The position numbers were made by a program, and so were the translations under genes. A DNA stretch of 64,000 nucleotides from CALLVY01 sp937899855 (GTDB lineage Bacteria > Bacteroidota > Bacteroidia > Chitinophagales > Saprospiraceae), in the NCBI GenBank assembly GCA_039820405.1, contig JBCBQC010000006.1, positions 68,319 to 132,318 of the forward strand. Reading direction: 5' to 3'. This document shows positions 17,101 to 25,145 of the stretch, one piece after another. Each line of letters begins with the position of its first letter. Position 1 is the stretch's first letter. A model generated the notes under the pieces. The model saw nothing but the letters and a program-made list of their open reading frames with translations. It was not told where the DNA came from and searched no databases.

Positions 17101-17597
17101 AGCAGTTGGTGGCGCTGGGGAAAGTCGGCCAGTAGGATGGCCCGGACGCGGGCGTGGTAGCGGACGATGGGGGTGGTGGAGACTCGATAGAAGCCCGCCG
17201 GGGGCAGGTATTGGGCGAGTTGGGCCGGAATGTCTTGCTGGTAGAATACCGCGATGCTCTCGGCGAGACTGACGAGGCCCAGCTGATAGGTGAGCGCCTG
17301 CTCCTCCGGGCTGGCTTGGGGCTGGCGGGCCCGTTTGCGAAAGGAATGGAGGTAAAACTGGGTGCTGCGACTCAATTCGTAGCGGTGACTGGCGTAGGCA
17401 ATCCGTGCGAAGAGGGTGGCAAATTGCAGTTTCTCCGCTCCGGTGACCTCTACCAGTAACCGGCTCAGTAGGTGGTAAAGGAATTCGATTTTACCCTCCC
17501 ACCGCTCTTCCTCCCGCTCGTGCAACTGCTGTAAACGGCGGAAAAGCAGTCGGGCGACTTCCGGTTCTCTTTTGGATGCAGCAATAGTATTCGACAT
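14169..17597 (-). CDS. Dna2-like helicase-nuclease (SF1B, PD-(D/E)XK)
   Basis: 1142 residues from MSNTIAASKREP; an upstream in-frame start at 17657 is less likely. The middle N-terminal part holds a Cas4/RecB-type nuclease core, GRLDVL (D360) and IVELKSG (E376, K378), preceded by HCFLEPTF. The C-terminal half is a superfamily 1B helicase of the Upf1/Dna2 kind. It has Walker A WGPPGTGKTS (K728), LLLAYTNRAVDEIC, Walker B VIIDEASQ (about D844), GDHKQLPAVV, and motifs V/VI in VERYQGGARDIIILSLC and RRLNVALTRAKEQLIVLG. The order nuclease then helicase is that of Dna2. The four Fe-S cysteines of true Dna2 or AddB were not recognised. It may process DNA ends or flaps in repair, or belong to a defence function; it stands alone between fic and a regulator gene. 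Confidence 0.85.
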   Translation of the reverse strand: MSNTIAASKREPEVARLLFRRLQQLHEREEERWEGKIEFLYHLLSRLLVEVTGAEKLQFATLFARIAYASHRYELSRSTQFYLHSFRKRARQPQASPEEQALTYQLGLVSLAESIAVFYQQDIPAQLAQYLPPAGFYRVSTTPIVRYHARVRAILLADFPQRHQLLAKVEDQATEEVYIQYNIVDRNEDFGPTIQAIRQHFEFPLTVHLLQVEIDDRGLYRPRALVIEPDYLVDVSAISECFKDFGTEPLLYLLKKYLPFKNSAPLMLGNIANFFLDELLHAPETTYPQLARRLFQLNPIAFATFDDRELRNILQKAQLHYTNIKRMVLQGFSEHNIRSEHCFLEPTFYSNTYGVQGRLDVLCRNLQQEDESTIVELKSGRAFRPNIYGISANHFTQTLLYDLLIASTVGQAVKRRQQKDLRIINYILYSGESERQLRLAPPTMAQRYEALQTRNQLIALERQLSQLGRGEIDRAPLFDRIQPERFPRIKGFVQRDLTHFAKTYRGMSPLERKYFIAFSGFIAREQQLAKTGLHGNERRNGQAALWLSEEAEKQDNYDLLRGLRIERNYSDHERPGIAFSRTTATNPLANFRKGDIAVLYPQQAAATSPLQNQLFKCTITAIDGERVEIQLRSRQVNQSLFERYEHWNLEHDLLDSGFTGMYRNLFRFAQFEPRKKALFLGTLPPAQADQSPRIPPPPQLTAEQGAIFQKVLASEDYFLLWGPPGTGKTSMMLHHLVRHLLQHTDEQLLLLAYTNRAVDEICASIESIGDLAIDIRQQYLRIGSRHATQARFREQLLQEQIERISTRKDLKALIRERRIVVATVSSIASKTELLHLKHFDRVIIDEASQILEPMLLGLLPSFKRCLLIGDHKQLPAVVVQHPELSRVDDPDLRAIGLDNLRNSLFERLYLRCKAQGWDWAYAQLSQQGRMHRDIMDFPNLHFYEGDLQILPTAFDREERQTRSLHWPAADLPPGLSAQLRAQRLLFFPTEADGRSNTLKTNAHEAQTIVAIVEEFRALYRQQGRVLEAKSIGIITPYRAQIAQIRQSLAEAAIDSSELTIDTVERYQGGARDIIILSLCTNQLSQLSALVSESGEGVDRRLNVALTRAKEQLIVLGNPDILLANGVYRALMRAGGWRPDSEV

Positions 17598-17864
17598 GGA
17601 CGGATTCCCCTGGTGAACCGTAAAAATAGGATTCTTTCCGGAGATTGCGGCGCGCAAATATGAAAGAAAAGTAGTATCTTATTCTCAGAACTGGTGGTAC
17701 TCTCCTCGATTTTCAACCTAAAAGCTACCTCTTACTGGTTTTTCGAGCGTTTGTTGTTAAAACTTGCTTCCGATCCCCCTACACCTCCGGGATCGAACCC
17801 AAACGTACTGGATCGTCCGAACGCGATCCCCGAATTTCTTTTTCCCTAGTTGAAATAAAATCAA

Positions 17865-18584
17865 ATGAAAACCCTAATCATTGATGCTGATCTCGGTATC
17901 CACCGCCAATTGAATTATTTACTTTCCGAGGCCTTTCCCAATGCCCAAATCATCGGTACGGCCACCAGTTGCCGCCGGGCCCGCCAAATGCTCCACGCCA
18001 CGCCGGTCCAGGTGGCCTTCGTGGCCGGTGAATTGCCCGACGGGAGTGGTTTTGACCTGCTTCCGGCCTACGTCAAAGGCATTTTCATGCTCCCCCCGGG
18101 GCACCCCACCCTCAAGGCCCTCCAATTCTCCCAAACCGCTCATCTGGTCAAGCCCTTACAAGCAACGGACTTCTACAAATTTATCATCCGCTGGCAACAA
18201 CGGAATTACGAAGCCGCGCCTCCCCCTTTTCCCGCCCTGGACCTCCGGCATCACCGTATTGCCATCCCCAAAACCAATGGCTACGAGTTTATCCCCGTTG
18301 CCCCCATCGTCTTCTGCGCCGCCGAAAAGGACCATTGCTCGCTACACCTCGAATGTGGCCGAGTGGTGTACACCACCAAAAGCATCAAAGAAATGGCCAA
18401 GCTCCTCACCGACTACGGCTTCTCGCGGGTCCACCGCTCCCACTTGGTCAATCTCCATCAGATTAAGCGCTATTTTAAGGGCGACGGAGGCAAAATCAGG
18501 ATGAGCAACGATGCGGTGATCGAGGTCAGTCGCCGCTGCAAAAAGACCTTCCTCCGCGATTTGCGCGTCTTCCACATGCTCTGA
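17865..18584 (+). CDS. LytTR transcriptional regulator with degenerate receiver
   Basis: 239 residues. The N-terminal half (about 1-115) has the receiver fold: LIIDADLG supplies the acidic pocket and HLVKPL the conserved lysine. At the phospho-acceptor place the usual D-I-E-L-P-D reads A-G-E-L-P-D, so Ala54 stands where Asp is required. The Thr/Ser switch residue is also lost (FMLPPGH). Residues about 130-239 are a LytTR DNA-binding domain with CAAEKDHCSLHLECG, SIKEMAKLLTDYGFSRVHRSHLVNL and the C-terminal RRCKKTFLRDL. It should bind DNA but cannot be phosphorylated in the normal way. No histidine kinase gene is adjacent. It is divergent from the helicase gene. Confidence 0.88.
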   Translation: MKTLIIDADLGIHRQLNYLLSEAFPNAQIIGTATSCRRARQMLHATPVQVAFVAGELPDGSGFDLLPAYVKGIFMLPPGHPTLKALQFSQTAHLVKPLQATDFYKFIIRWQQRNYEAAPPPFPALDLRHHRIAIPKTNGYEFIPVAPIVFCAAEKDHCSLHLECGRVVYTTKSIKEMAKLLTDYGFSRVHRSHLVNLHQIKRYFKGDGGKIRMSNDAVIEVSRRCKKTFLRDLRVFHML

Positions 18585-18720
18585 CCGCTGGTGGGAAGCA
18601 GTTACCCGCTCATCGCTATTATCCACCGCAATTGGAATTTGATTTGAATGCCTGCGTGATTTGGTCCAAATTAGACCCGTGAGCTCACCCATTCTCTCAC
18701 TTCCCTAAATTCAATGACTC

Positions 18721-20886
18721 ATGATGAGATTAATATCCCTCTACCTGGGCCTCAGCCTAGTGGCCCACCTATTGCCCGCCCAGAGCGCCTATTACTACGC
18801 CACCAACGGTCGGGTGGAGCTGTCGCCCAATACCGAAAGAATATTCGTCCAACCCAGCGAAGGCACCAGCCAACAAGCACTGGTGGAAAGCCTCAAAGGG
18901 CTGGCCACCGTTGTTCAGTTTGATCGCGATCGCATGTACCAGGCCCTGAACGTCCTCGATGCACGCGGGGAAGATCGCGACTGGTACTGGGCCGAAATCC
19001 AACTGCTCGCCCCCCAGTCGGTACTCAGTTACGGACAGACCCTCCGCAGCCTCGCCCAAAAAACGGGTGTCGATCTGGTAGCCCCTTACTACGGAACCGG
19101 CGATGCGGCCGTTTCCCTCACTCCCTACCTGGTGGTGCAGCTCAAAGATGAAGACGACCGGGCCACCCTTGAAGCCCAGGCCACCGCCGACCGAGCCGTA
19201 ATCGTCGGCCGCGATCCCTTTATGCCCGATTGGTATACCGTTCGGGTAAGTACCGAAACGGGACGTAATGCCCTGCAATTGGCCAACCGTTGGCACGAGT
19301 CCGGCCAGTTTCGCCTGGTCAGCCCCAGCCTGATGGCCACCATCGAACCCAATTGTGCCAGCGATCCCCTATTCGGCAATCAGTGGAACCTTAAAAATAC
19401 CAGCCAGCAGTGCAGCAACTCCAACGGCATCGACGTCAACGCCTGTGGAGCCTACAACCAGGGTTCCTCTTCGGTCGAAGTGGCGGTAATCGACGAAGGG
19501 GTACAACTCAACCACCCCGACTTGCAGGCCAATTTGTCCGGTTCGAGCTACGATACCGAAACCAGTTCTTCGCCTTCCCGTTTGTGGGGCAGTCACGGTA
19601 CGCGTTGTGCCGGAATCGTGGGGGCTCGTAAAAACAATGGGCGGGGTGGATCGAGTGTTGCTCCTTTTACGCGGATGATTTCGGTCAGCAATCGCTTTGG
19701 TGGCAATCCGGGATTGGTTCAGGAACTGGCCAATGGCATCAACTGGGCCTGGCAAAACGGTGCGGAAGTCTTGAGCAACTCCTGGGGCGCAGCCGGTTCG
19801 GCTAGCTTTTCTCAAATCAACGCGGCCATCTCCAATGCCCTCAACAACGGCCGTGGTGGTCGGGGTAGCGTCGTGGTTTTCTCCGCGGGGAATAGCAATG
19901 TCAATGGTGTGGGCTCGCCCGCAGATGACAATGACGACATCATCGCGGTGGGAGCCATGAGCCCGAACGGCCAGCGCAAAAGTCCCAGTACCTGTGACGG
20001 CGAGACCTGGTGGGGGAGCAACTACGGCTCCGACTTGGACATCATGGCACCGGGAGTAAAGATACCCACCACGACCAACGGCAGTGGTTATGTCAACAAT
20101 TTTAACGGCACCTCCGCAGCCTGTCCGCACGTAGCGGGCGTGGCGGCCTTGGTCATCAATCAAAACCCCTGTTTGACCCAGGATCAGGTCCGGGACATCA
20201 TCGAATTGTCGGCCCGCAAGGTGGGGGGCTATACCTATGCGAACACCTCGGGCCGTCCCAACGGTACCTGGGATCGCGAGATGGGCTACGGCTTGGTCGA
20301 CGCCCGTGAGGCCACCAAGCGGGCGCTGCCCTTTATCAACGGTCCCGATTTGATCAATTGCAACGGAACTTATACCACCCAGGCCATCCCCGGCTCGACG
20401 TCCTACACCTGGACTTGGACGGGCTCCACTTTTATTCGACTCCAACCTTCGGGAACCACTGCCCGGCTCGTCAACACGACCAGTCTGGCCGGTGGGGGTA
20501 CGCTTTGCGTAAGAGCGAACAATGCTTTTGGGGCCTGTACGCAACGTTGCCGGACGCTGGGCTCCCCACCCTGTGGTTGGTTCTTCGACGGCGATGCCGA
20601 AGCTTGGTTGGACGTAGAGGACGTCTCCAATCAGCACAAGGGGGTCGAGCCAGCTGCGGAGGTGGAGGTATTTCCCAATCCAACCAACGAGGTGCTGAAC
20701 CTGCGGCTGGAAGTGGCCAATGCCTTTATTGAGGTGGTGGCGGCCGACGGTCGGGTGGTACTCGCCACGGCCAGCAATGACTACCGCGAGACGCTGGACC
20801 TGTCGGCGCAGCCAGCGGGTGTCTACCTGCTCCGCGTGATCCAGCCCAATCGGGCCATCTACACCGAAAAGGTAGTCGTGTTTTAG
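18721..20886 (+). CDS. T9SS-exported S8 subtilisin-like protease, paralogue 1
   Basis: 721 residues. A signal peptide (MMRLISLYLGLSLVAHLLPAQ) and a long propeptide-like region (to about 215) precede the subtilase domain. The catalytic triad is Asp258 (VAVIDEG), His292 (GSHGTRCAG) and Ser465 (GTSAACPHVAG). After it comes a domain of about 100 residues with paired cysteines (INCNGTYTTQAIPGSTSYTWTW, CVRANNAFGACTQRC). The C-terminus is a type A T9SS sorting domain, VEVFPNPTNEVLNLRL to PAGVYLLRVIQPN. It should be secreted or surface-bound and digest proteins or process surface partners. ATG 18724 is also possible as start. A close paralogue follows. Confidence 0.93.
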   Translation: MMRLISLYLGLSLVAHLLPAQSAYYYATNGRVELSPNTERIFVQPSEGTSQQALVESLKGLATVVQFDRDRMYQALNVLDARGEDRDWYWAEIQLLAPQSVLSYGQTLRSLAQKTGVDLVAPYYGTGDAAVSLTPYLVVQLKDEDDRATLEAQATADRAVIVGRDPFMPDWYTVRVSTETGRNALQLANRWHESGQFRLVSPSLMATIEPNCASDPLFGNQWNLKNTSQQCSNSNGIDVNACGAYNQGSSSVEVAVIDEGVQLNHPDLQANLSGSSYDTETSSSPSRLWGSHGTRCAGIVGARKNNGRGGSSVAPFTRMISVSNRFGGNPGLVQELANGINWAWQNGAEVLSNSWGAAGSASFSQINAAISNALNNGRGGRGSVVVFSAGNSNVNGVGSPADDNDDIIAVGAMSPNGQRKSPSTCDGETWWGSNYGSDLDIMAPGVKIPTTTNGSGYVNNFNGTSAACPHVAGVAALVINQNPCLTQDQVRDIIELSARKVGGYTYANTSGRPNGTWDREMGYGLVDAREATKRALPFINGPDLINCNGTYTTQAIPGSTSYTWTWTGSTFIRLQPSGTTARLVNTTSLAGGGTLCVRANNAFGACTQRCRTLGSPPCGWFFDGDAEAWLDVEDVSNQHKGVEPAAEVEVFPNPTNEVLNLRLEVANAFIEVVAADGRVVLATASNDYRETLDLSAQPAGVYLLRVIQPNRAIYTEKVVVF

Positions 20887-21245
20887 GTTGTGTCTTACAA
20901 ATACCCATCGTTGAATCTGACTCGTCTTTAGAACCTCTCCATCACCTATTCCTCGCCAAATAGCTATGGCTATTCGGCTCGGAATGAGGCTCGGTGAGAA
21001 CCAAAATCCGAATCACCTTCATTCAAAAGCATTTATAAGGCACAACCTGATATTTACCGTTAAGCGGGCTCCTGGGTTGTCCCGATTACCGTTGGGGCAG
21101 CCCTTTTTTTACCACTCATCGTTGATTTTCGTCCGCTTATCGGGCTTTTGTACCGGTGGGGAAATTAGATTTGAAAGGAGCGAACATTTCCCTCAATTTA
21201 GTAAGACGAGCTCGTACATTTTCATTTCCCTAAACCCCATTAATT
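20887..21245. other. 359-bp spacer between the two protease genes
   Basis: No gene. It contains the terminator at 21066-21110 and, from about 21205 to 21245, a leader that resembles the leader of the first protease gene (about 18680-18720). Both contain GAGCTC followed 20-odd bases later by TTCCCTAAA shortly before the ATG. No TAnnTTTG was found. Confidence 0.5.
21066..21110 (+). terminator. intrinsic terminator between protease paralogues
   Basis: GGGCT (21066-21070) pairs with AGCCC (21099-21103). An inner stem, TGTCCC (about 21078-21083) with GGGGCA, lies within it, and seven T residues follow at 21104-21110. It separates the two protease genes into different transcripts. Confidence 0.65.
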
Positions 21246-23438
21246 ATGAAAAGACCATTATGTCTATGGCTAGGCCTGTGTGTCCTAGTGCACCTACTTC
21301 CCGCCCAAAATGCTTACTACTACAGTGTGGACGGTCCGACCGAATTACTCCCCAACTACGAACTGACCTTTGTGGAGCTCACCGAAAATGCTACCCGTGA
21401 CGATCTGGAGAAAAGCCTGCTGGGTATGGCCGAAATTACGCGCTTTGCAACGGATCAATTGTACCGCACCCTCAACGTCATCGACCGGGAAGGCGAAGAC
21501 CAAGAGTGGTCCTGGGCCGAGGTTCGGCTGCTCCGTCCCGGAGACCGTGAAGCCTACGCCAGCTTCCTCCAGCAGCTTGGCCGTGAGGGTTTCGTAGAAA
21601 CGGTTGCTCCCTATTTTACCGTTGATGACAGTCCCGTTGGCGTCTCCAATTACTTTTACGTCAAATTGCAGCGAGCGAGCGACTTTGACTTGCTGCAGGA
21701 CTACGCCGAGAAGCAAGATGCCCGGATCGCGGGTCAAAATACCTTTATGCCCTTGTGGTACGTATTGAGAGTGACCAAGCAGAGTGGTCTCCATGGTTTG
21801 GAGATGGCCAATCGTTTTTACGAGTCCGGCCTTTTTGCCGAAGCCCATCCCGACTTCCTGATCGACTTGTTGGACCAGTGCGCCAGCGACCCCTTATTCC
21901 CCACCCAGTGGAACTTGCGAAACACTGGGCAAAACGGCGGGACTTCGGGAGCGGACATTCGGGTCTGTAGTGCGCTCAATGCTGGCTCCAGCTCGGTACG
22001 CGTCGCCGTCTTGGACCAGGGCATCCAACTCAACCATCCCGATTTACAGCAAAACATCCACAGCAGCAGCTACGATTGCCAAACCGGTACCTCTCCCTCC
22101 CAACTGCGGGGAACCCACGGCACCAATTGTGCGGGTATCGTCAGTGCGCGGAAAAACAACGGCCAGGGCGTCTCCAGCGTAGCTCCTTACGGTCGTATGA
22201 TGTCGGTGAGCCACAGCCTGACCTTCGTGACTGGCCTTACTTCGCACCTGTCGGACGGGCTCAACTGGTCCTGGCAAAACGGAGCGGACGTGATCAGTAA
22301 TTCCTGGGGCCATTCTACGCTGGGCGTATCGATTATCCAAAACGCCATCCAGAACGCGCTGAACAGTGGGCGTGGTGGCAAAGGCACCGTGGTGTGTTTT
22401 GCCGCGGGCAACTCGAATAGCAGCGTCCTTCCCCCCGCCAATACGATCAGCGATATCATCGCGGTGGGTGCCATGAGCCCCTGCTACGAAAGAAAGAACC
22501 CCTCCTCCTGTGACGGTGAGTTTTGGTGGGGGAGTAGCTTCGGCAGCCAACTGGACGTCGTAGCACCCGGCGTTAAGATTCCGACCACGACCAATGGCAG
22601 CGGGTACAACAGCGCTTTTAATGGAACCTCCTCCGCCTGTCCGCACGTAGCGGGTTTGGCAGCTCTGATCATCAACCAGAACCCCTGTCTGACCCAGGAT
22701 CAGGTTCGGGACATCATCGAACTGACCGCGCGTAAGGTGGGGGGCTACTCCTACACGACGACTTCGGGACGGTCCAACGGGACCTGGGACGATGAGATGG
22801 GCTACGGCCTGATCGACGCCCAAGCGGCTACCCAGCGGGCCCTGCCCTATATCACGGGCCCCGATGTGGCGGGTTGTAGTGGCAGCTACTATACCCAGAC
22901 CATCCCCGGTGCAACCTCTTATACCTGGACTTGGACGGGAAGCAGCCACATTTCCATGTATTCCTTCCACACCAGTGCCCAGCTTTACACCAGCGCCTCT
23001 TACGGTGGTGGTGGGCTACTTTGCGTACGGGCCAATAATGCCTTCGGAGCGTGTAAGGAGCGCTGTCGGACCCTATCGTTGACGGGTTGTGGTGGCGGAG
23101 GTTGGCCACCCTATTACTACCTGGATGGAGAGGGATCGGAAGACCTGTGGTTTGACGTCGACGACGATCAAACGACCCGCGAAGCGGCGCTGGAAGCCTT
23201 GGGTGGTGATGCGGTTAGCATTTTCCCCAATCCTACTAGCGATGTCCTCAATGTCCAACTGGGCGAGAAAGGAGCCTACCTCGAATTGGTAGCGGTGGAC
23301 GGTCGGATCGTGATGGAGGAAGCCGTGGTGGAGCCCAGTCGGCAGTTGGATCTGTCCCAATTGGAGACGGGGGTTTACCTACTCCGCGTGATCCAGCCCA
23401 ACGGCTTGGTCCATTCTGAGAAAGTGATGAAGTATTAA
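21246..23438 (+). CDS. T9SS-exported S8 subtilisin-like protease, paralogue 2
   Basis: 730 residues with the same plan as the gene before it: signal peptide (MKRPLCLWLGLCVLVHLLPAQ), long N-terminal extension, subtilase domain with Asp257 (VAVLDQG), His291 (GTHGTNCAG) and Ser462 (GTSSACPHVAG), Cys-paired domain, and a type A T9SS tail (VSIFPNPTSDVLNVQL to ETGVYLLRVIQPN). Long stretches are identical between the two, such as VKIPTTTNGSGY and NQNPCLTQDQVRDIIEL, while the N-terminal extensions have diverged most. It is a tandem duplication in which both copies keep an intact triad. The linker before the sorting tail is richer in Gly, Tyr and Asp here. Confidence 0.93.
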   Translation: MKRPLCLWLGLCVLVHLLPAQNAYYYSVDGPTELLPNYELTFVELTENATRDDLEKSLLGMAEITRFATDQLYRTLNVIDREGEDQEWSWAEVRLLRPGDREAYASFLQQLGREGFVETVAPYFTVDDSPVGVSNYFYVKLQRASDFDLLQDYAEKQDARIAGQNTFMPLWYVLRVTKQSGLHGLEMANRFYESGLFAEAHPDFLIDLLDQCASDPLFPTQWNLRNTGQNGGTSGADIRVCSALNAGSSSVRVAVLDQGIQLNHPDLQQNIHSSSYDCQTGTSPSQLRGTHGTNCAGIVSARKNNGQGVSSVAPYGRMMSVSHSLTFVTGLTSHLSDGLNWSWQNGADVISNSWGHSTLGVSIIQNAIQNALNSGRGGKGTVVCFAAGNSNSSVLPPANTISDIIAVGAMSPCYERKNPSSCDGEFWWGSSFGSQLDVVAPGVKIPTTTNGSGYNSAFNGTSSACPHVAGLAALIINQNPCLTQDQVRDIIELTARKVGGYSYTTTSGRSNGTWDDEMGYGLIDAQAATQRALPYITGPDVAGCSGSYYTQTIPGATSYTWTWTGSSHISMYSFHTSAQLYTSASYGGGGLLCVRANNAFGACKERCRTLSLTGCGGGGWPPYYYLDGEGSEDLWFDVDDDQTTREAALEALGGDAVSIFPNPTSDVLNVQLGEKGAYLELVAVDGRIVMEEAVVEPSRQLDLSQLETGVYLLRVIQPNGLVHSEKVMKY

Positions 23439-23482
23439 GGGAAGGGCCACGGGCCCATATTTTGAACCATTGGAAAATTGAA

Positions 23483-23512
23483 AAGGGGAAGCGATCATCA
23501 TCGCTTCCCCTT
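23483..23512 (-). terminator. terminator of the infC-rpmI-rplT operon
   Basis: AAGGGGAAGCGA and TCGCTTCCCCTT form a perfect 12-bp stem around a 6-nt loop. On the minus strand it is followed by TTTTCAATTTT, giving the U-rich tail. It lies between two convergent units but has a T-run only in the minus direction, so it serves the ribosomal protein operon. Confidence 0.85.
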
Positions 23513-23539
23513 CCGTTGTGCGGGTCCCTACGGACCGAA

Positions 23540-23893
23540 CTAGCTGGCCTGCTTGACCGAGTCGACCACCGATTTGAAGGTATCGGGGTGGTTCATGGCC
23601 AGGTCGGCGAGAACTTTGCGGTTCATCTCGATGTCGTTTTTGGACAAGAGGTGCATCAGGCGGGAGTAGGTCGTGCCATTGATCCGGGCGGCCGCGTTGA
23701 TCCGAGCGATCCAGAGCCGACGGAAGGCCCGCTTCTTGTTGCGGCGATCGCGGTAGGCGTAAGTGAGGCCTTTTTCGACCGCATTTTTGGCTACGGTGTA
23801 TACTTTGGAGCGAGCACCGAAGTAACCCCGCGCCATTTTCATGATTTTCTTACGGCGGCGGCGCGAGGCGACCGCATTGACTGATCTGGGCAT
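23540..23893 (-). CDS. rplT: 50S ribosomal protein L20
   Basis: 117 residues, the normal length. MPRSVNAVASRRRRKKIMKMARGY is the typical basic N-terminus that reaches into 23S rRNA. RRLWIARINAAAR and the C-terminal globular part also fit L20. In bacteria L20 assembles early into the 50S subunit and often represses its own operon by binding the leader mRNA; no such site was identified here. It is the last gene of infC-rpmI-rplT and lies 75 bp after rpmI. Confidence 0.98.
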   Translation of the reverse strand: MPRSVNAVASRRRRKKIMKMARGYFGARSKVYTVAKNAVEKGLTYAYRDRRNKKRAFRRLWIARINAAARINGTTYSRLMHLLSKNDIEMNRKVLADLAMNHPDTFKSVVDSVKQAS

Positions 23894-23968
23894 ATTGCGT
23901 TGATTTTTAGTACGATACCGAGATTCTTGGAGAATGCTTTGGCCGGTATCCTCGTTAAAAAAATGGAT

Positions 23969-24166
23969 TTATTTCAGGCAGAGTAACTGCTTGATCCGAC
24001 CCTCGTCGGCCTTGCTGACGAGCGTCGAGTGGCTCAGGGCCAATTTCTGCTTCTTTGACTTGTTGCGCATCATGTGCGAAGTGTACGCGTGACGTCTTTT
24101 GATTTTACCACTTCCCGTGACCTTGAAACGCTTCTTGGCACTGGAGTGGGTCTTCATCTTAGGCAT
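23969..24166 (-). CDS. rpmI: 50S ribosomal protein L35
   Basis: 65 residues, the usual size. The sequence MPKMKTHSSAKKRFKVTGSGKIKRRHAYTSH without a break is characteristic, as is the later HSTLVSKADEGRIKQLL. It is the middle gene of the conserved infC-rpmI-rplT cluster. The gap to infC is 122 bp with no terminator seen. Confidence 0.98.
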   Translation of the reverse strand: MPKMKTHSSAKKRFKVTGSGKIKRRHAYTSHMMRNKSKKQKLALSHSTLVSKADEGRIKQLLCLK

Positions 24167-24288
24167 GGTCCTAATTATTTACGGTTAAATATATAGTCGT
24201 CTTTGCAAACGGATGGCAAAGATAGCGAAAAACTGCTAGTTAATCAAACTTTGTGGGAGCAGAAAATGATCCGTCCCGGAGCCAGGAT

Positions 24289-24924
24289 TTACTTGTCGCG
24301 GTCCGGGGTCGAGGTTTTCTTGGGGCGTTGCTTTTGCGAGGCCTTTTTGAGTGGAGCGATCACCACCGTCATCCGGCGGCCTTCCATCTTGGGCAGGGCT
24401 TCGGCACTCCCCAGCTCTTCGAGTTGCTTGAGAAAGCGGAGCAGGAGCAATTCACCCCTTTCCTTAAAGACAATGGTCCGGCCACGAAAGTGTACGTAAG
24501 CCTTTACCTTGGCACCCTCTTCCAGGAATTTCTTGGCGTGGCGCAGCTTGAACTCAAAGTCGTGATCGTCGGTATTGGGGCCGAAGCGAATCTCTTTGAT
24601 GACCGTCTTTACGGCTTTGGCCTTGATTTCTTTCTCCTTCTTCTTCTTCTGATAGAGGAATTTCTTGTAGTCGATGATTCGACAGACCGGTGGATCGGCC
24701 TTGGGGGAGATTTCGACGAGGTCCAATTCTAACTTTTCCGCCCAATCGCGGACTTGTTGAGTGGGGTAAATGTCGGAGCTTACTTCGCGTCCGGCAACCC
24801 GGCTGACTTTGTCCAAGTTGTCACCAACGAGGCGAATCCGGGGAACGCGAATGTATTGATTGATGCGGAAGCGGGGTTTTTCCGCTTGTCTTTGATAATT
24901 TCTAGGTCTTCTTCCTCTTGCCAA
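24289..24924 (-). CDS. infC: translation initiation factor IF-3, TTG start
   Basis: 211 residues if started at TTG 24924 (MARGRRPRNYQ...). The N-domain RINQYIRVPRIRLVGDN, the linker YKKFLYQKKKKEKEIKAK, and the C-domain IKEIRFGPNTDDHDFEFKLRHAKKFLEEGAKVKAYVHFRGR are all typical. IF-3 prevents subunit joining and checks the start codon. An upstream in-frame ATG at 25008 would add 28 hydrophobic residues unlike any IF-3 and lies upstream of the promoter element at 24960-24967, so it is rejected. A non-AUG start fits the known autoregulation of infC, in which IF-3 discriminates against its own unusual start codon. In E. coli that codon is AUU; here UUG is proposed. Confidence 0.95.
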   Translation of the reverse strand: MARGRRPRNYQRQAEKPRFRINQYIRVPRIRLVGDNLDKVSRVAGREVSSDIYPTQQVRDWAEKLELDLVEISPKADPPVCRIIDYKKFLYQKKKKEKEIKAKAVKTVIKEIRFGPNTDDHDFEFKLRHAKKFLEEGAKVKAYVHFRGRTIVFKERGELLLLRFLKQLEELGSAEALPKMEGRRMTVVIAPLKKASQKQRPKKTSTPDRDK

Positions 24925-24959
24925 ATGATTTTGATTTAGTGAAAAAATAAAAGCTATTA

Positions 24960-24967
24960 CAAAAATA
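24960..24967 (-). promoter_or_regulatory. infC promoter -7 element
   Basis: On the minus strand the sequence reads TATTTTTG, matching TAnnTTTG. A TTG lies 25 bp further upstream (24995-24993), slightly beyond the usual spacing. The predicted transcript begins about 30 nt before the TTG codon at 24924 and excludes the ATG at 25008. Confidence 0.55.
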
Positions 24968-25093
24968 TAAGGGATTGTTATTGAAGTAAGTTCAACATCC
25001 CTCGGCATTTGTTAACAAATATGCTCTTTTTAAAGGGAGTATGAAAATTTTCCACCCGAAATATGTGAAAACAGTAGGATGTAAGAAAGCGCA

Positions 25094-25123
25094 GAGGCAT
25101 CCATTCCAACGAATGAATGCCTC
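25094..25123 (-). terminator. hairpin after clpC
   Basis: GAGGCAT (25094-25100) pairs with ATGCCTC (25117-25123), and ATTC with GAAT inside a 2x2 internal loop. The hairpin lies 22 bp beyond the clpC stop. The minus-strand tail is only moderately T-rich (TGCGCTTTCTT), so it may terminate weakly. Confidence 0.55.
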
Positions 25124-25145
25124 CGTCTTTATTTTATAGTGTGGA

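Noticed and set aside
20970..20985. TATTCGGCTC identical to part of the fic operator half-site
   Set aside because: Single half-site without inverted partner and far from fic; a 10-base match is plausible by chance in 64 kb.
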